DNA of 64,000 nucleotides from Flavobacteriales bacterium (GTDB lineage Bacteria; Bacteroidota; Bacteroidia; CAIKAF01): NCBI GenBank assembly GCA_018401695.1, contig JAGYKD010000001.1, positions 1,490,016 to 1,554,015 of the forward strand, read 5' to 3'. Shown piece by piece: positions 44,432 to 52,337 of this stretch (position 1 is its first letter; each line of letters starts with the position of its first letter). The notes under the pieces were generated by a model. It saw only the letters and a program-made list of their open reading frames with translations, ran no database searches and was not told where the DNA came from. The position numbers and the translations under genes were made by a program.

Positions 44432-47140
44432 ATGGAAAATCTGAATATAAAATGGCATACCATCCCTATTGAAAAGGTAGCAGAACACTTAAAGGTGGAT
44501 ATCCAAAATGGACTATCCGATGAAGATGTGAAGAAGCGTTTGGATCAATACGGTAAAAATCTAATTACCACCAAAAAGCAACAAAGCAGCTTGGTTCGAT
44601 TTCTGCTCCAATTTCATCAACCCCTGATATACATACTTCTGGCTGCAACCCTTATTACAATACTATTAGGGGAATATACCGATGCCTCCGTAATTTTTGC
44701 TGTTGTACTTATCAATTCTTTCATTGGCTACTACCAGGAAACCAAAGCTCTGAAAGCGATTGATGCGCTCTCAAAGAGCATGAGCACCACCGCAACGGTC
44801 ATACGCAATGGTAAGCAAAGTGACATAGACAGCGTGGGACTGGTTCCTGGGGATTTGGTAGTGCTCCGGGCAGGGAATAAAATCCCTGCCGACCTACGCC
44901 TTATAACTGTTAAGGATATGCAGGTGGATGAATCTGCGCTTACCGGGGAGTCGGTTGCCACCGAAAAGAATACACGACCAGCAGATGAAAGCACCATGAT
45001 TGGTGATCGCCAGAATATGGGCTTTGCCGCCACTATCGTTACTTATGGTTCCGCAAAAGGTACAGTGGTTACCACAGGAGACCATACTGAGGTGGGCAAA
45101 ATCAATACATCCATCGCCACAGCAAGTGAATTGGATACACCTCTCACCTTGAAGATCAAAAAGTTCAGCCATATGCTGCTCTGGGTGATTTTAGTTTTCG
45201 CGTTGTTGATTCTAGGCATTGCCTACCTTCGTGGCGAAAGCCTTGCCGATGCCTTTATGGTGGCGGTGGCGCTAATGGTAGGTGCCATTCCTGAAGGATT
45301 GCCCGCTGCCGTTACGATTATGTTGGCCATAGGAGTAGGGAAAATGGCCAAAAGAAAAGCTATTATTCGCAAACTGGTGGCGGTAGAGACCCTAGGGAGC
45401 ACTGATATCATTTGCTCCGACAAAACGGGTACACTTACCGAAAACCAGATGACCGTACAAAAAATAATGGCCGGTGGAGAGCTATTTGACGTAACGGGTA
45501 TGGGCTATAAACCCCAGGGCAAGGTGCTTTTCAAAGGAGAAAAAGTGCTGCTCAATGAAAAGCCGGCACTGCTGTCTATGCTTAGGGGAGGTGTGTTGTG
45601 CAATAACAGCAGAATTATAGAAAGGGAAGGCAGATGGAAGGCCGAGGGCGATCCTACCGAGGCTGCCCTAATAAGCGTCGCCGAAAAAGCCGGTATCCAA
45701 AAAGACTATATAGATCGCTATTTTCCCCGACTTGATGAGATTCCTTTTCAGTCGGAATACCAATATATGGCCACGCTGCATAAGGCTGATAAAGACATCG
45801 TGTTTTTGAAGGGTTCCTTGGAAGCTGTTTTAGCTTCATCTGACTTTATGATGAACGAACAAGGTGAGGTAAACCCTATTGAAAAATCCGCTATCCAAAA
45901 ATGTGCCGAAGAAATGGCTACGGAAGGTCTAAGGGTACTGGCATTTGCCATGAAAGAATACGACTTTTCCAAAAAGGAATTAAATCACGGAGACGTGGCC
46001 AAAGGAATGGTTTTCACTGGGCTGCAAGGGATGATTGATCCACCACGAGAAGAGGCTATAAAAGCGGTAGAATTATGCCAACAAGCCAGTATTCAGATAA
46101 AAATGATTACCGGAGATAATGCCCTTACGGCAGCCAACATAGCCACTCATCTTGGTATTAAAGGAAAGATGGAGAATGGCAAACTCAAAGCATTAACTGG
46201 ACTGGAACTAAAACGTTTTTCTGAGTCTGAATTACAGGAAATTGCGGATGAAGTCTCGGTTTTTGCGCGAGTAAGCCCCGATCAGAAACTCAGGTTGGTA
46301 AAATCCATGCAAGCTAATGGTAAAGTAGTTGCGATGACCGGGGACGGAGTGAATGATGGTCCGGCACTGAAACAGGCAAATATAGGCATAGCCATGGGCA
46401 TAAGCGGTACCGAAGTGGCCATAGATGCGGCAGATATGGTACTGACCGATGACAATTTTGCTTCCATAGAGGCAGCGGTTGAAGAAGGTAGAGGTGTCTT
46501 AGACAATCTTACCAAATTTATAGTATGGACACTTCCTACCAACCTTGGTGAGGCACTTGTCATTCTTGCAAGTATCTCCCTAGCCACTCAGTTGCCGCTA
46601 GCACCCGTACAGATTTTATGGATCAACATGACCACCGCTATATGCTTAGGTTTGATGCTGGCTTTTGAGCCTAAAGAACCTGGTATTATGGACAGACCAC
46701 CTATACCATCGGGCAAACCATTACTCACTTTTCCTGTTATCATGCGAACACTTCTGGTGGGTACATTGATCATGTTAACATCTTTTCTATTATTTCGTTT
46801 TGAACTAGCTAAAGGGGCCAGCCTAGCTCAAGCCCAAACGGTAACCACTACGGTTTTTATAGTCTTAGAAGCTTTTTATCTATTCAACTGCCGATCCTTA
46901 CGAAGGTCTATCAAAGAGATTGGTTGGTTTTCGAACAAATGGGTGTATTACGGAGTATTTGCAATGTTGATACTTCAACTCCTGTTTATACATGCCCCCT
47001 TCATGAATGCTCTTTTTCATTCAGCACCCATAGGACTTCATTCGTGGCTAAGAATCCTGGCAGCGGGTTTGGGGCTATTTATCATTGTTTATATTGAGAA
47101 AACGATAAGGAAGCAAATGACAGGTACAGAAGAGTTTTGA
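44432..47140 (+). CDS. P2-type cation-transporting ATPase
   Basis: 902 aa with ten predicted membrane helices. The N-terminal cation-ATPase domain is at 5-75; the actuator loop has DESALTGESV near 165; the PEGLP motif of M4 is near 290; the phosphorylated Asp is in CSDKTGTLTENQMT near 330; and TGDGVNDGPALKQA is near 632. In M6 the segment is WINMTTAICLG, so the acidic ligand of Ca2+-ATPases (TDG) is replaced by Ala, and the transported ion is uncertain. It is the last gene of the island block. A stem-loop at 47178-47212 lies 37 nt after the stop. Confidence 0.93.
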   Translation: MENLNIKWHTIPIEKVAEHLKVDIQNGLSDEDVKKRLDQYGKNLITTKKQQSSLVRFLLQFHQPLIYILLAATLITILLGEYTDASVIFAVVLINSFIGYYQETKALKAIDALSKSMSTTATVIRNGKQSDIDSVGLVPGDLVVLRAGNKIPADLRLITVKDMQVDESALTGESVATEKNTRPADESTMIGDRQNMGFAATIVTYGSAKGTVVTTGDHTEVGKINTSIATASELDTPLTLKIKKFSHMLLWVILVFALLILGIAYLRGESLADAFMVAVALMVGAIPEGLPAAVTIMLAIGVGKMAKRKAIIRKLVAVETLGSTDIICSDKTGTLTENQMTVQKIMAGGELFDVTGMGYKPQGKVLFKGEKVLLNEKPALLSMLRGGVLCNNSRIIEREGRWKAEGDPTEAALISVAEKAGIQKDYIDRYFPRLDEIPFQSEYQYMATLHKADKDIVFLKGSLEAVLASSDFMMNEQGEVNPIEKSAIQKCAEEMATEGLRVLAFAMKEYDFSKKELNHGDVAKGMVFTGLQGMIDPPREEAIKAVELCQQASIQIKMITGDNALTAANIATHLGIKGKMENGKLKALTGLELKRFSESELQEIADEVSVFARVSPDQKLRLVKSMQANGKVVAMTGDGVNDGPALKQANIGIAMGISGTEVAIDAADMVLTDDNFASIEAAVEEGRGVLDNLTKFIVWTLPTNLGEALVILASISLATQLPLAPVQILWINMTTAICLGLMLAFEPKEPGIMDRPPIPSGKPLLTFPVIMRTLLVGTLIMLTSFLLFRFELAKGASLAQAQTVTTTVFIVLEAFYLFNCRSLRRSIKEIGWFSNKWVYYGVFAMLILQLLFIHAPFMNALFHSAPIGLHSWLRILAAGLGLFIIVYIEKTIRKQMTGTEEF

Positions 47141-47162
47141 TTTGTTTAAAAAAGGAAAGCCT

Positions 47163-47212
47163 GCCACCAACAACTAAGGTTTCGTTCGGCCTGCAAGGCC
47201 TAGAATGAAACC
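47163..47212 (+). other. attC-like half site with hairpin after the ATPase gene
   Basis: GCCACCAA (47163-47170), identical to the left end of the attC-like structure at 37603, is followed by CAACTAAGGTTTCGTT, which recurs at 54998-55014. GGTTTC to GAAACC (47178-47212) forms a hairpin with inner GGCC pairs. It might terminate the ATPase transcript, but there is no T tract. No matching GTTGGTGGC end is found nearby. From here to 48716 (1.5 kb) no gene is seen, only the repeats listed separately. Confidence 0.4.
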
Positions 47213-47432
47213 GCTGTTGCACCCTTCGGCTGCGCGCAGGGCAGGCTCCAACGGGGGAGTTGCCAAACTTTTAATTAGAGCTATGGGTAAAGCGGCTTTT
47301 TCAGCTTCTCCATAGTTGCAGAAAGATGGGTGGCGTGCATCGCTGCCAACCTGGATATTCCGGAGCTTACTGACCCCTCCAATCCTTCGGAAAAACAAAG
47401 CCCCTTCCAACACGTTTACTGAGCTTAGCACT

Positions 47433-47626
47433 TGCAATTCCAGGAAATCTTGACCCTCCAGCCCCCTCCTATACACAAATCAACCCCTCTCAAACACAAC
47501 TCATCCCATACGATACACAATCCACTACCCAAAAACCACAAATTCCCCCTCTTGAAAGACAACTCACTGCCTGAAAAACACAAATAAAACCCCACAAAAC
47601 ATAATGCACCGATAAAAAAATGCAAA
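47433..47626 (-). repeat. Degenerate 21-nt tandem repeat array
   Basis: The core CACAA (or GACAA, CATAA, TGCAA) recurs at exactly 21-nt spacing at 47475, 47496, 47517, 47538, 47559, 47580, 47601 and 47622, and also at 47433. Flanking bases are poorly conserved. On the minus strand one frame is open across the array and reads as seven-residue units such as SELSFKR, GNLWFLG and DELCLRG. Confidence 0.7.
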
Positions 47627-47690
47627 TGCCTTCCTTCAAAACCTGGGGCGCTGCCAAAAAAGAGGAATTAAATCCTCCTTTTTGTGAGTT

Positions 47691-47858
47691 AATTGTCCGG
47701 AAAGACCCTCGATATCCACCTTTTTGCTAAAGAATTGTTCGGAAATACCCTCGATTTCCTCTTATTTATAAGTGAATTGTCAGGTAAGGCCCTTGGTATC
47801 CTCTTTTTTGTGCGTGAATTGTCCGGAAAGACCCTCGATATCCATTTTTTTGGGGGAA
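47691..47858 (+). repeat. Four 42-nt tandem repeats
   Basis: AATTGTCCGGAAAGACCCTC begins units at 47691, 47733, 47775 and 47817 (spacing exactly 42). Units 1 and 4 are nearly identical; 2 and 3 are diverged. One plus-strand frame is open throughout and reads as 14-residue units such as ELSGKTLDIHLFAK. There are no variable spacers, so this is not a CRISPR. Confidence 0.75.
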
Positions 47859-47958
47859 TAATTCTAAAAAGCCCCGCCAGCCCAATCCTAACCCTCGGCG
47901 ATTAGAATGTCTTTTGGGCGCCTCATCCGTCTCCGGCCATTAGCTGCCTTGTGGGGAA

Positions 47959-48101
47959 GAGACCGTTGATTTATGCCGTTTTCAAGGCAGATTAAGGCGT
48001 GGACAAATCGAAAGTCCGCAGTTTACAAATTGTAAATGAGGAACTTGAGGTTTGGGCACAACGCAAAGATGCCGCCTGAATAGGTGTAAATCAACGGTCT
48101 C
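47959..48101. mobile_element. 143-bp MITE with 15-bp perfect terminal inverted repeats
   Basis: The ends GAGACCGTTGATTTA and TAAATCAACGGTCTC are perfect inverted repeats. The interior has no open frame of note. The copy of the border repeat at 36466 lacks the element, which shows it is an insertion. The terminal GAGACC-type ends resemble those of some IS5-group elements; this family link is only a suggestion, and no clear target duplication is visible. Confidence 0.78.
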
Positions 48102-48241
48102 GTTAAGCTACGCCGCCATGCCGCGGCAAGGAGCTTCCTTTGGTCGCTCTTGCCTCCGCAGCGGCTGAGCACCCCACTTCGTCAGGCTAATTGGCCTGCG
48201 CCGGGGCGCGTTAAGCTCCGTGGGCTGTTTTATGAATGATG

Positions 48242-48263
48242 GCCCACGGTTGAAACCGTGGGC
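48242..48263. repeat. REP-like perfect palindrome, right copy
   Basis: GCCCACGGTT-GA-AACCGTGGGC, identical to 36645-36666, with the same flanks (ATGAATGATG before, TGGTTTCAACC after). Confidence 0.7.
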
Positions 48264-48310
48264 TATGGTTTCAACCTAGGGTTAAATAAATGTCAACAAG
48301 ATAGCAACGC

Positions 48311-48529
48311 TTCATTTGCTGAGGGACAGCTATGCGACGCACCTGCTTGAGCCAGGCACCGATCCTGTCCCGACTCAAAGATGCTGACCCCAGCGTCAGC
48401 ACATGGCGTCAGGGTTTGCGGTACATTCATGAATTGCTGGGGTAAAAGAGTCCACGCCCGACAGAGATCTACACCCATGTTAGTAAGCGTGTCTTGGAAC
48501 AAATTCGGAGTCCATTCGATGATTTGTAG
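48311..48529 (+). pseudogene. Tyrosine recombinase 3-prime remnant, right copy
   Basis: One frame from 48313 reads HLLRDSYATHLLEPGTDP. After a frame change (about 48375-48400) the frame from 48413 reads GLRYIHELLG-stop-KSPRPTEIYTHVSKR and ends in RSPFDDL at the stop 48527-48529. The Arg of the HxxR box is Asp-flanked (LRDS) and the catalytic Tyr in IYTHV is retained, but the frameshift, the internal TAA and the absence of the N-terminal two thirds make it a pseudogene. It is the homologue of 36711-36904. Confidence 0.85.
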
Positions 48530-48716
48530 CGAATTTGACTATTTTAGAGTTATGAATAATGGGCATAAAGGTCACTTATCCATACAAGCGTTTGTGGGGT
48601 GGAGTGGTTTTTGGTACGTGTATAAGTTAGTTATGGGCAAAGGCTACCGGGACAGACAGAAATTACTAGTGACACAATGAAATTGCATCAAAATCAAACT
48701 TTTCATACATTTAAGC

Positions 48717-49007
48717 ATGTTAAATCTAAAAACAGTTAAGGATACCCTTCTTGCTCATAAGCAAAGACTCAGCATTAAATACGGCTTGAGTAACCTAGCT
48801 ATTTTTGGTTCCTACGCTAGAAATCAACAAACAGATGAGAGCGATTTAGACATTCTTGTAGAATTTGATAGACCAATTGGTTCAGAATTTATTGATTTAG
48901 CAGATGAACTAGAGCAGTTGTTAAGAGTTAAAATTGATTTAGTCTCAAAAAAAGGCATCAAAGACAAGTATCTAAGATCAATCGAAAAGGAGCTCGAATA
49001 TGTCTAG
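48717..49007 (+). CDS. mntA: MNT-type nucleotidyltransferase antitoxin, copy 2
   Basis: 96 aa. The signature is AIFGSYARNQ and the Asp pair lies in SDLDILVEF. Length and motifs match the MntA antitoxin that modifies HepT. It overlaps the following HEPN gene by 8 nt. It shares the fold motifs but little else with copy 1, so the two pairs were probably acquired separately or are old paralogues. The 188 bp before it hold no recognisable feature apart from the recombinase remnant. Confidence 0.9.
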   Translation: MLNLKTVKDTLLAHKQRLSIKYGLSNLAIFGSYARNQQTDESDLDILVEFDRPIGSEFIDLADELEQLLRVKIDLVSKKGIKDKYLRSIEKELEYV

Positions 49008-49341
49008 ACGAGAACCAGAATTATTACTAGAAGATATAATTGAATCAATTCAAAAAATCAAAAGCTACACAAATGGAATGTCGTCGAAAGAGTTCTTTGA
49101 AGATGACAAAACACTTGATGCAGTAATTAGAAATTTTGAAATAATTGGCGAAGCAGCCAATAGAATGCCAGAAGAAATTAGAGTTAATTTTAATGATGTT
49201 AATTGGCATCGAATAAGAGGCTTTAGAAACAGAATTGTTCACGATTATATGGGAATAGACTATGAAATTGTCTGGGAAATAATTGTAAATGATTTAGAAG
49301 AATTACAGCAACAAATTCAGCATATCCTAGGAAGTATATAG
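49000..49341 (+). CDS. hepT: HEPN (DUF86) RNase toxin, copy 2
   Basis: 113 aa, all-helical. The HEPN motif RNRIVHDY is near residue 78, and AVIRNFEIIGEAANRMP lies near 45. Together with the upstream MNT gene it forms a MntA/HepT toxin-antitoxin module. A 13-bp perfect GC-rich hairpin follows 16 nt after the stop. Confidence 0.9.
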   Translation: MSRREPELLLEDIIESIQKIKSYTNGMSSKEFFEDDKTLDAVIRNFEIIGEAANRMPEEIRVNFNDVNWHRIRGFRNRIVHDYMGIDYEIVWEIIVNDLEELQQQIQHILGSI

Positions 49342-49349
49342 CCTCAGCC

Positions 49350-49400
49350 CCTAACAGCGCGCAGCCGCAATTAAAACTGCGGCTGCGCGCAATCCGTTGG
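49350..49400 (+). other. attC-like GC-rich hairpin between the hepT and nuclease-like genes
   Basis: CCTAAC, then a perfect 13-bp stem (GCGCGCAGCCGCA at 49357-49369 with TGCGGCTGCGCGC at 49378-49390, 8-base loop), then CCGTTGG. CTAAC and GTTGG ends around a hairpin are the layout of a short attC site. There is no T tract, so it is not a classical terminator. Confidence 0.45.
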
Positions 49401-49431
49401 CGTTCAGCCTGAGAAAAAACGACAGAATAAA

Positions 49432-50076
49432 ATGAGACAACAAATATTAAATCAGATAGTTTATGCACTTGGTCAGCGAAATGACTTTTTTATACGTGAG
49501 CAAGATATACAGTTATATCTTGCAAACCACTTTATTAATAGCCATTTATTCGACAATGTTTTTATAGAATATCATGTACCAAACAATTTGATAGTTAATT
49601 ATCCGTGGCCTGACAGTAACAATATTTATATTGACATTGTCTTAGAAAAGAATGGTCGATTTTACCCAGTTGAAATTAAGTATAAAACAGTGGCACAAGT
49701 CATACCCTCTATGGTTTTCGGACAAAATGCAAACGTAATACTCGGACATCATGGAGCACAAAACATTGGCTGCTATGACTTCTGGAAAGACATTAAAAGA
49801 ATTGAAATATTCGAGCAGACATTTCAATATGTCGAAAGAGGAGTTGTATTGTTTGTAAGCAATGACTTGACATATCAGAATGCAACTTTGAACCCAAATG
49901 TTGGTTATACAAAATTTTCAATTCATCATGGACGAGTAATTCCAGTTAACTCTATTTTAAATTGGAATGGTAATTTAGCTGTTGCAAATGGTAGACCTAA
50001 ATTAATAACTAACTATGCTTACATTATAAATTGGAAACCAATGCTTATACCACAACATCATTTCATATTGACATGA
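49432..50076 (+). CDS. Predicted PD-(D/E)XK nuclease-like protein in a cassette-like unit
   Basis: 214 aa. The core NIYIDIVLEKNG followed by FYPVEIKYKT near residues 62-85 fits the D-(x)n-ExK catalytic motif of the PD-(D/E)XK fold, with the Asp on one strand and Glu/Lys on the next. The rest is mixed alpha/beta with no recognised domain, and no methyltransferase neighbour is present. It may be a defence nuclease or a relative with another DNA-processing role. attC-like structures flank it at 49350 and 50093, so it sits as a single-gene cassette. It is AT-rich. Confidence 0.72.
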   Translation: MRQQILNQIVYALGQRNDFFIREQDIQLYLANHFINSHLFDNVFIEYHVPNNLIVNYPWPDSNNIYIDIVLEKNGRFYPVEIKYKTVAQVIPSMVFGQNANVILGHHGAQNIGCYDFWKDIKRIEIFEQTFQYVERGVVLFVSNDLTYQNATLNPNVGYTKFSIHHGRVIPVNSILNWNGNLAVANGRPKLITNYAYIINWKPMLIPQHHFILT

Positions 50077-50092
50077 AAGGAGAAGGCCGAAC

Positions 50093-50230
50093 CGCTAACA
50101 TGCGTTTAGCGTAATGCGGGGTGAAGTGCTTAAATTCAAGTGCAGTTTTTCAAATCAACTTTGGTGCTGGGTTGACAGTTTTGTTCGCTACAATCCCGCA
50201 CGAAACAATCCCGCACGAACGCCAAGCCCA
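50093..50230 (+). other. attC-like structure after the nuclease-like gene
   Basis: CGCTAACATGCGTTTAGCG is a short inverted repeat at the left end. It is followed by TAATGCGGGG and GTGAAGTGCTTAAATTCAAG (50121-50140), nearly identical to 37652-37670. The right part has CCCGCACGAA twice, complementary to the GCGGG on the left. It resembles the attC-like structure at 37603. The stretch 50077-50676 holds no gene that I can support. Confidence 0.45.
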
Positions 50231-50397
50231 AAACCCTCAGACTGTCTAATAACCTCTCTTTTCAACCTTTCAATGGTTAGCAAATGGCAGGTTTAGTGTG
50301 TGGGCTTTTCCCCTTTAAAATCGGTATTTTTATTTATGAAATTTATCCAAGGAAATCCCCGAAATAACTGAACCCCTTGGCCGGAATATTCACTCAA

Positions 50398-50470
50398 AGC
50401 CTACCTTTTAAAAGCATCGGACTCTCTTTTTGGGTCCCTCACCTCCCTTTTAAGTCCCTTTTGGGCCAGG
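50398..50470 (+). repeat. Third degenerate 21-nt repeat array
   Basis: Units with a CCTTTTAA or CTTTTTGGG core recur about every 21 nt. One plus-strand frame reads seven-residue units SLPFKSI, GLSFWVP and HLPFKSL, similar in style to the units at 47433-47626. No start signal or conserved protein is evident, so it is listed as a repeat and not as a gene. Confidence 0.5.
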
Positions 50471-50651
50471 TGTTTTGTGTTGATTTGGCCTACGGGGTTT
50501 TGTCAACTTTTTCCTTGGCTTGCTGTAAACCAATCAAAAGTGGTATTTTTGACTGGAAAATGGGGTAAGCTTCCAGGGGTATTGGACGAACTGGCGTTGG
50601 GTGGCATATTAGAAAACCCGCTCCGTAAGACAATGTCACGAAATAGAACCA

Positions 50652-50659
50652 TAATTTTG
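50652..50659 (+). promoter_or_regulatory. -7 element TAATTTTG upstream of the TPR/bL12-like/zinc-finger operon
   Basis: A perfect TAnnTTTG match, 17 nt before a short ORF and about 100 nt before the TPR gene. It is the only such box close upstream, so the operon has its own promoter. Confidence 0.55.
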
Positions 50660-50676
50660 CGCCTTTAATAAAACAG

Positions 50677-50757
50677 ATGAAAGTAACAGGAGAACAACTA
50701 TATAAAAAGCTTGTAGGCGAATACAAAATAATAGTGTTAACACAAATAATTTTTTAA
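50677..50757 (+). CDS. 26-aa leader-like ORF
   Basis: ATG at 50677, 26 codons (beginning MKVTGEQLYKKLVGEYK), TAA 2 nt before the TPR-gene ATG. It lies between a consensus promoter box and the operon. It could be a coupling leader peptide, a remnant of a larger gene, or chance; no homologue is known to me. Confidence 0.35.
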   Translation: MKVTGEQLYKKLVGEYKIIVLTQIIF

Positions 50758-50759
50758 AT

Positions 50760-52325
50760 ATGGGATTAGTCGAAAAGTACCGCTGGGGTAACAACAACAA
50801 TACACCAGCCTCTAATATTGAAATTGATAGTTTGTCTACCCTTGAGTCCATAAAGAGAAGGCAGGGTTGGATGATTGCTGCTCAAATAGCTACAGTTGTT
50901 GCTATAGCTGATCAAACAAAGCAAACTACAGGCGCTCTAAGGCTTGTAAATGATACTCTCATTTCCATTGAAGATACTATTCAAAATGGGTTTGATTCGC
51001 TCGAAACAAGTATAGAAAGATTAGAATCGAACTTAATTGAAAATTTAAGTGAGATAAAGTGGTATTTATTTAATGTTGACAAAAAGCTAGACCAATTAAT
51101 TAACCTAGTTAAATTTTCAGGCGCAACAAAATCAGCAGAAAACAATAAACAAGGTTTCATTCTTTATAAAATAGGAAGTTTTAAAGAAGCAATTGGTCAA
51201 TTAGAAAAGAGTTTAGCAGAAAACCCTCTAAATATCGAGGCATACATCAATTTAGGCTTTGTTTATTTGAGACTGGAAAACCTTACAGACTCAATCAAAA
51301 ATTTCGAAATAGCTTCTAAAATCATTAAAGAAGATTTTTCTTATTACGAAGAAATATCCTCTGAACAACTTAAAAAAACTGAAGTTTTTATCCTCGATAA
51401 CTTATCGAATTTATATTCAATGCAAGACCAAAATCATCAATCAATAGAATTGATGAATAAAATATTGAGTAACGATATAGATAAGAAGACAGAGATATTA
51501 ACTAAATACAAGCTGGCTAAATATAAATGTATCATTAAAGAATATGACGATGCATTAGAAATTATTAATGAACTCATAAATAACCAATATTTTGAGCCAG
51601 TAGCTTTAGCAGTTGCGAATCCTGAATTTAAAGAAATTAGCTTACTAATATTAGAAATATTACAAGTTAAACTAGAAGAAATTAATAGAGCTTTCAGTGG
51701 TGAAGGAAAGACTAAAAGTGATAAAATAAATTTACTAGATATCGACAACGAGTTTAAATCTGGACTGCTTAATTCAATTGAAAAATCTTTTATTGCAATT
51801 AAGGAAAGTTCTAATTATTCGATTTTGCTTACATCTGAATTCAAGGAATCATACAATGAATTTCTGCAATATTTAGACTTACTAGGTGAATTAAAACTTA
51901 AATCAGAAAAAGAATTGGAGTCATCAATTCAGGATGTGAAAAATTTAGAAAGTATTGCAGAACTTAATAATATGATTGATACGAATTATGATGATAGTTT
52001 TGATGTATCTCAAATGTCTCATCGAATTTTACTTAGTAAAATTAAGATTAATGTTAAATCTGGCATTAACAAAAAAGTAAGTTCTTTTAATAGTTCTCAG
52101 AATGTGTATCACAATGCAGAAGCGTTATTAAAAAAAGGGCTGAAAATTATTACTTCCTTAAACAATAATGAAATTATTGATTACATAAATACAAAATTTA
52201 ATCTTTCTATTTTAAGCATGAACTTGATTCCTAAAATGACATTAAAAGAAAAAGAAACAAGATTTGCAGAAAAAATAATAAATGAATATTCCACAATAAT
52301 TAGCAAATACAATGTTAAAGAATAA
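50760..52325 (+). CDS. TPR and coiled-coil protein of unknown function
   Basis: 521 aa, Lys/Glu/Asn/Ile-rich and AT-rich. An early hydrophobic stretch (GWMIAAQIATVVAIAD, residues 36-51) could be a membrane or hydrophobic helix. Residues 60-115 form a coiled coil (SLETSIERLESNLIENLSEI). TPR-like helices follow at about 130-215 (GFILYKIGSFKEAIGQLEKS, NIEAYINLGFVYLRLENLTDS) and near 255-290. The remainder is helical with no enzymatic motif. It is first in a three-gene operon with gaps of 12 and 11 nt. A scaffold or sensor role is plausible but unproven. I recognise no named family. Confidence 0.82.
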   Translation: MGLVEKYRWGNNNNTPASNIEIDSLSTLESIKRRQGWMIAAQIATVVAIADQTKQTTGALRLVNDTLISIEDTIQNGFDSLETSIERLESNLIENLSEIKWYLFNVDKKLDQLINLVKFSGATKSAENNKQGFILYKIGSFKEAIGQLEKSLAENPLNIEAYINLGFVYLRLENLTDSIKNFEIASKIIKEDFSYYEEISSEQLKKTEVFILDNLSNLYSMQDQNHQSIELMNKILSNDIDKKTEILTKYKLAKYKCIIKEYDDALEIINELINNQYFEPVALAVANPEFKEISLLILEILQVKLEEINRAFSGEGKTKSDKINLLDIDNEFKSGLLNSIEKSFIAIKESSNYSILLTSEFKESYNEFLQYLDLLGELKLKSEKELESSIQDVKNLESIAELNNMIDTNYDDSFDVSQMSHRILLSKIKINVKSGINKKVSSFNSSQNVYHNAEALLKKGLKIITSLNNNEIIDYINTKFNLSILSMNLIPKMTLKEKETRFAEKIINEYSTIISKYNVKE

Positions 52326-52337
52326 ATAGAATCCAAT

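Larger units (their letters stand above)
47916..48529 (+). repeat. Island border repeat, right copy
   Basis: Same blocks, order and orientation as 36466-36904: GGGCGCCTCATCCGTCTCCG, CCATTAGCTGCCTTGT, then a 143-bp MITE insertion absent from the left copy, AAGGAGCTTCCTTTGGTCGC, CGCCGGGGCGCGTTAAGCTC, the REP-like palindrome and the tyrosine recombinase 3-prime remnant. The recombinase part also has about 25 extra bases near 48375-48400. Confidence 0.8.

Noticed and set aside
47691-47858. Regular 42-nt tandem units that could be read as a CRISPR array
   Set aside because: Units follow each other directly with no unique spacers, and no cas gene is in the window.
47693-47905. 70-aa frame over the 42-nt repeats as a gene
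   Set aside because: It consists only of repeat translation, has no promoter or start context, and runs into unrelated sequence.
49357-49390. Strong hairpin after hepT copy 2 as an intrinsic terminator
   Set aside because: No T run follows on either strand, and the CTAAC/GTTGG ends fit an attC-like site better.
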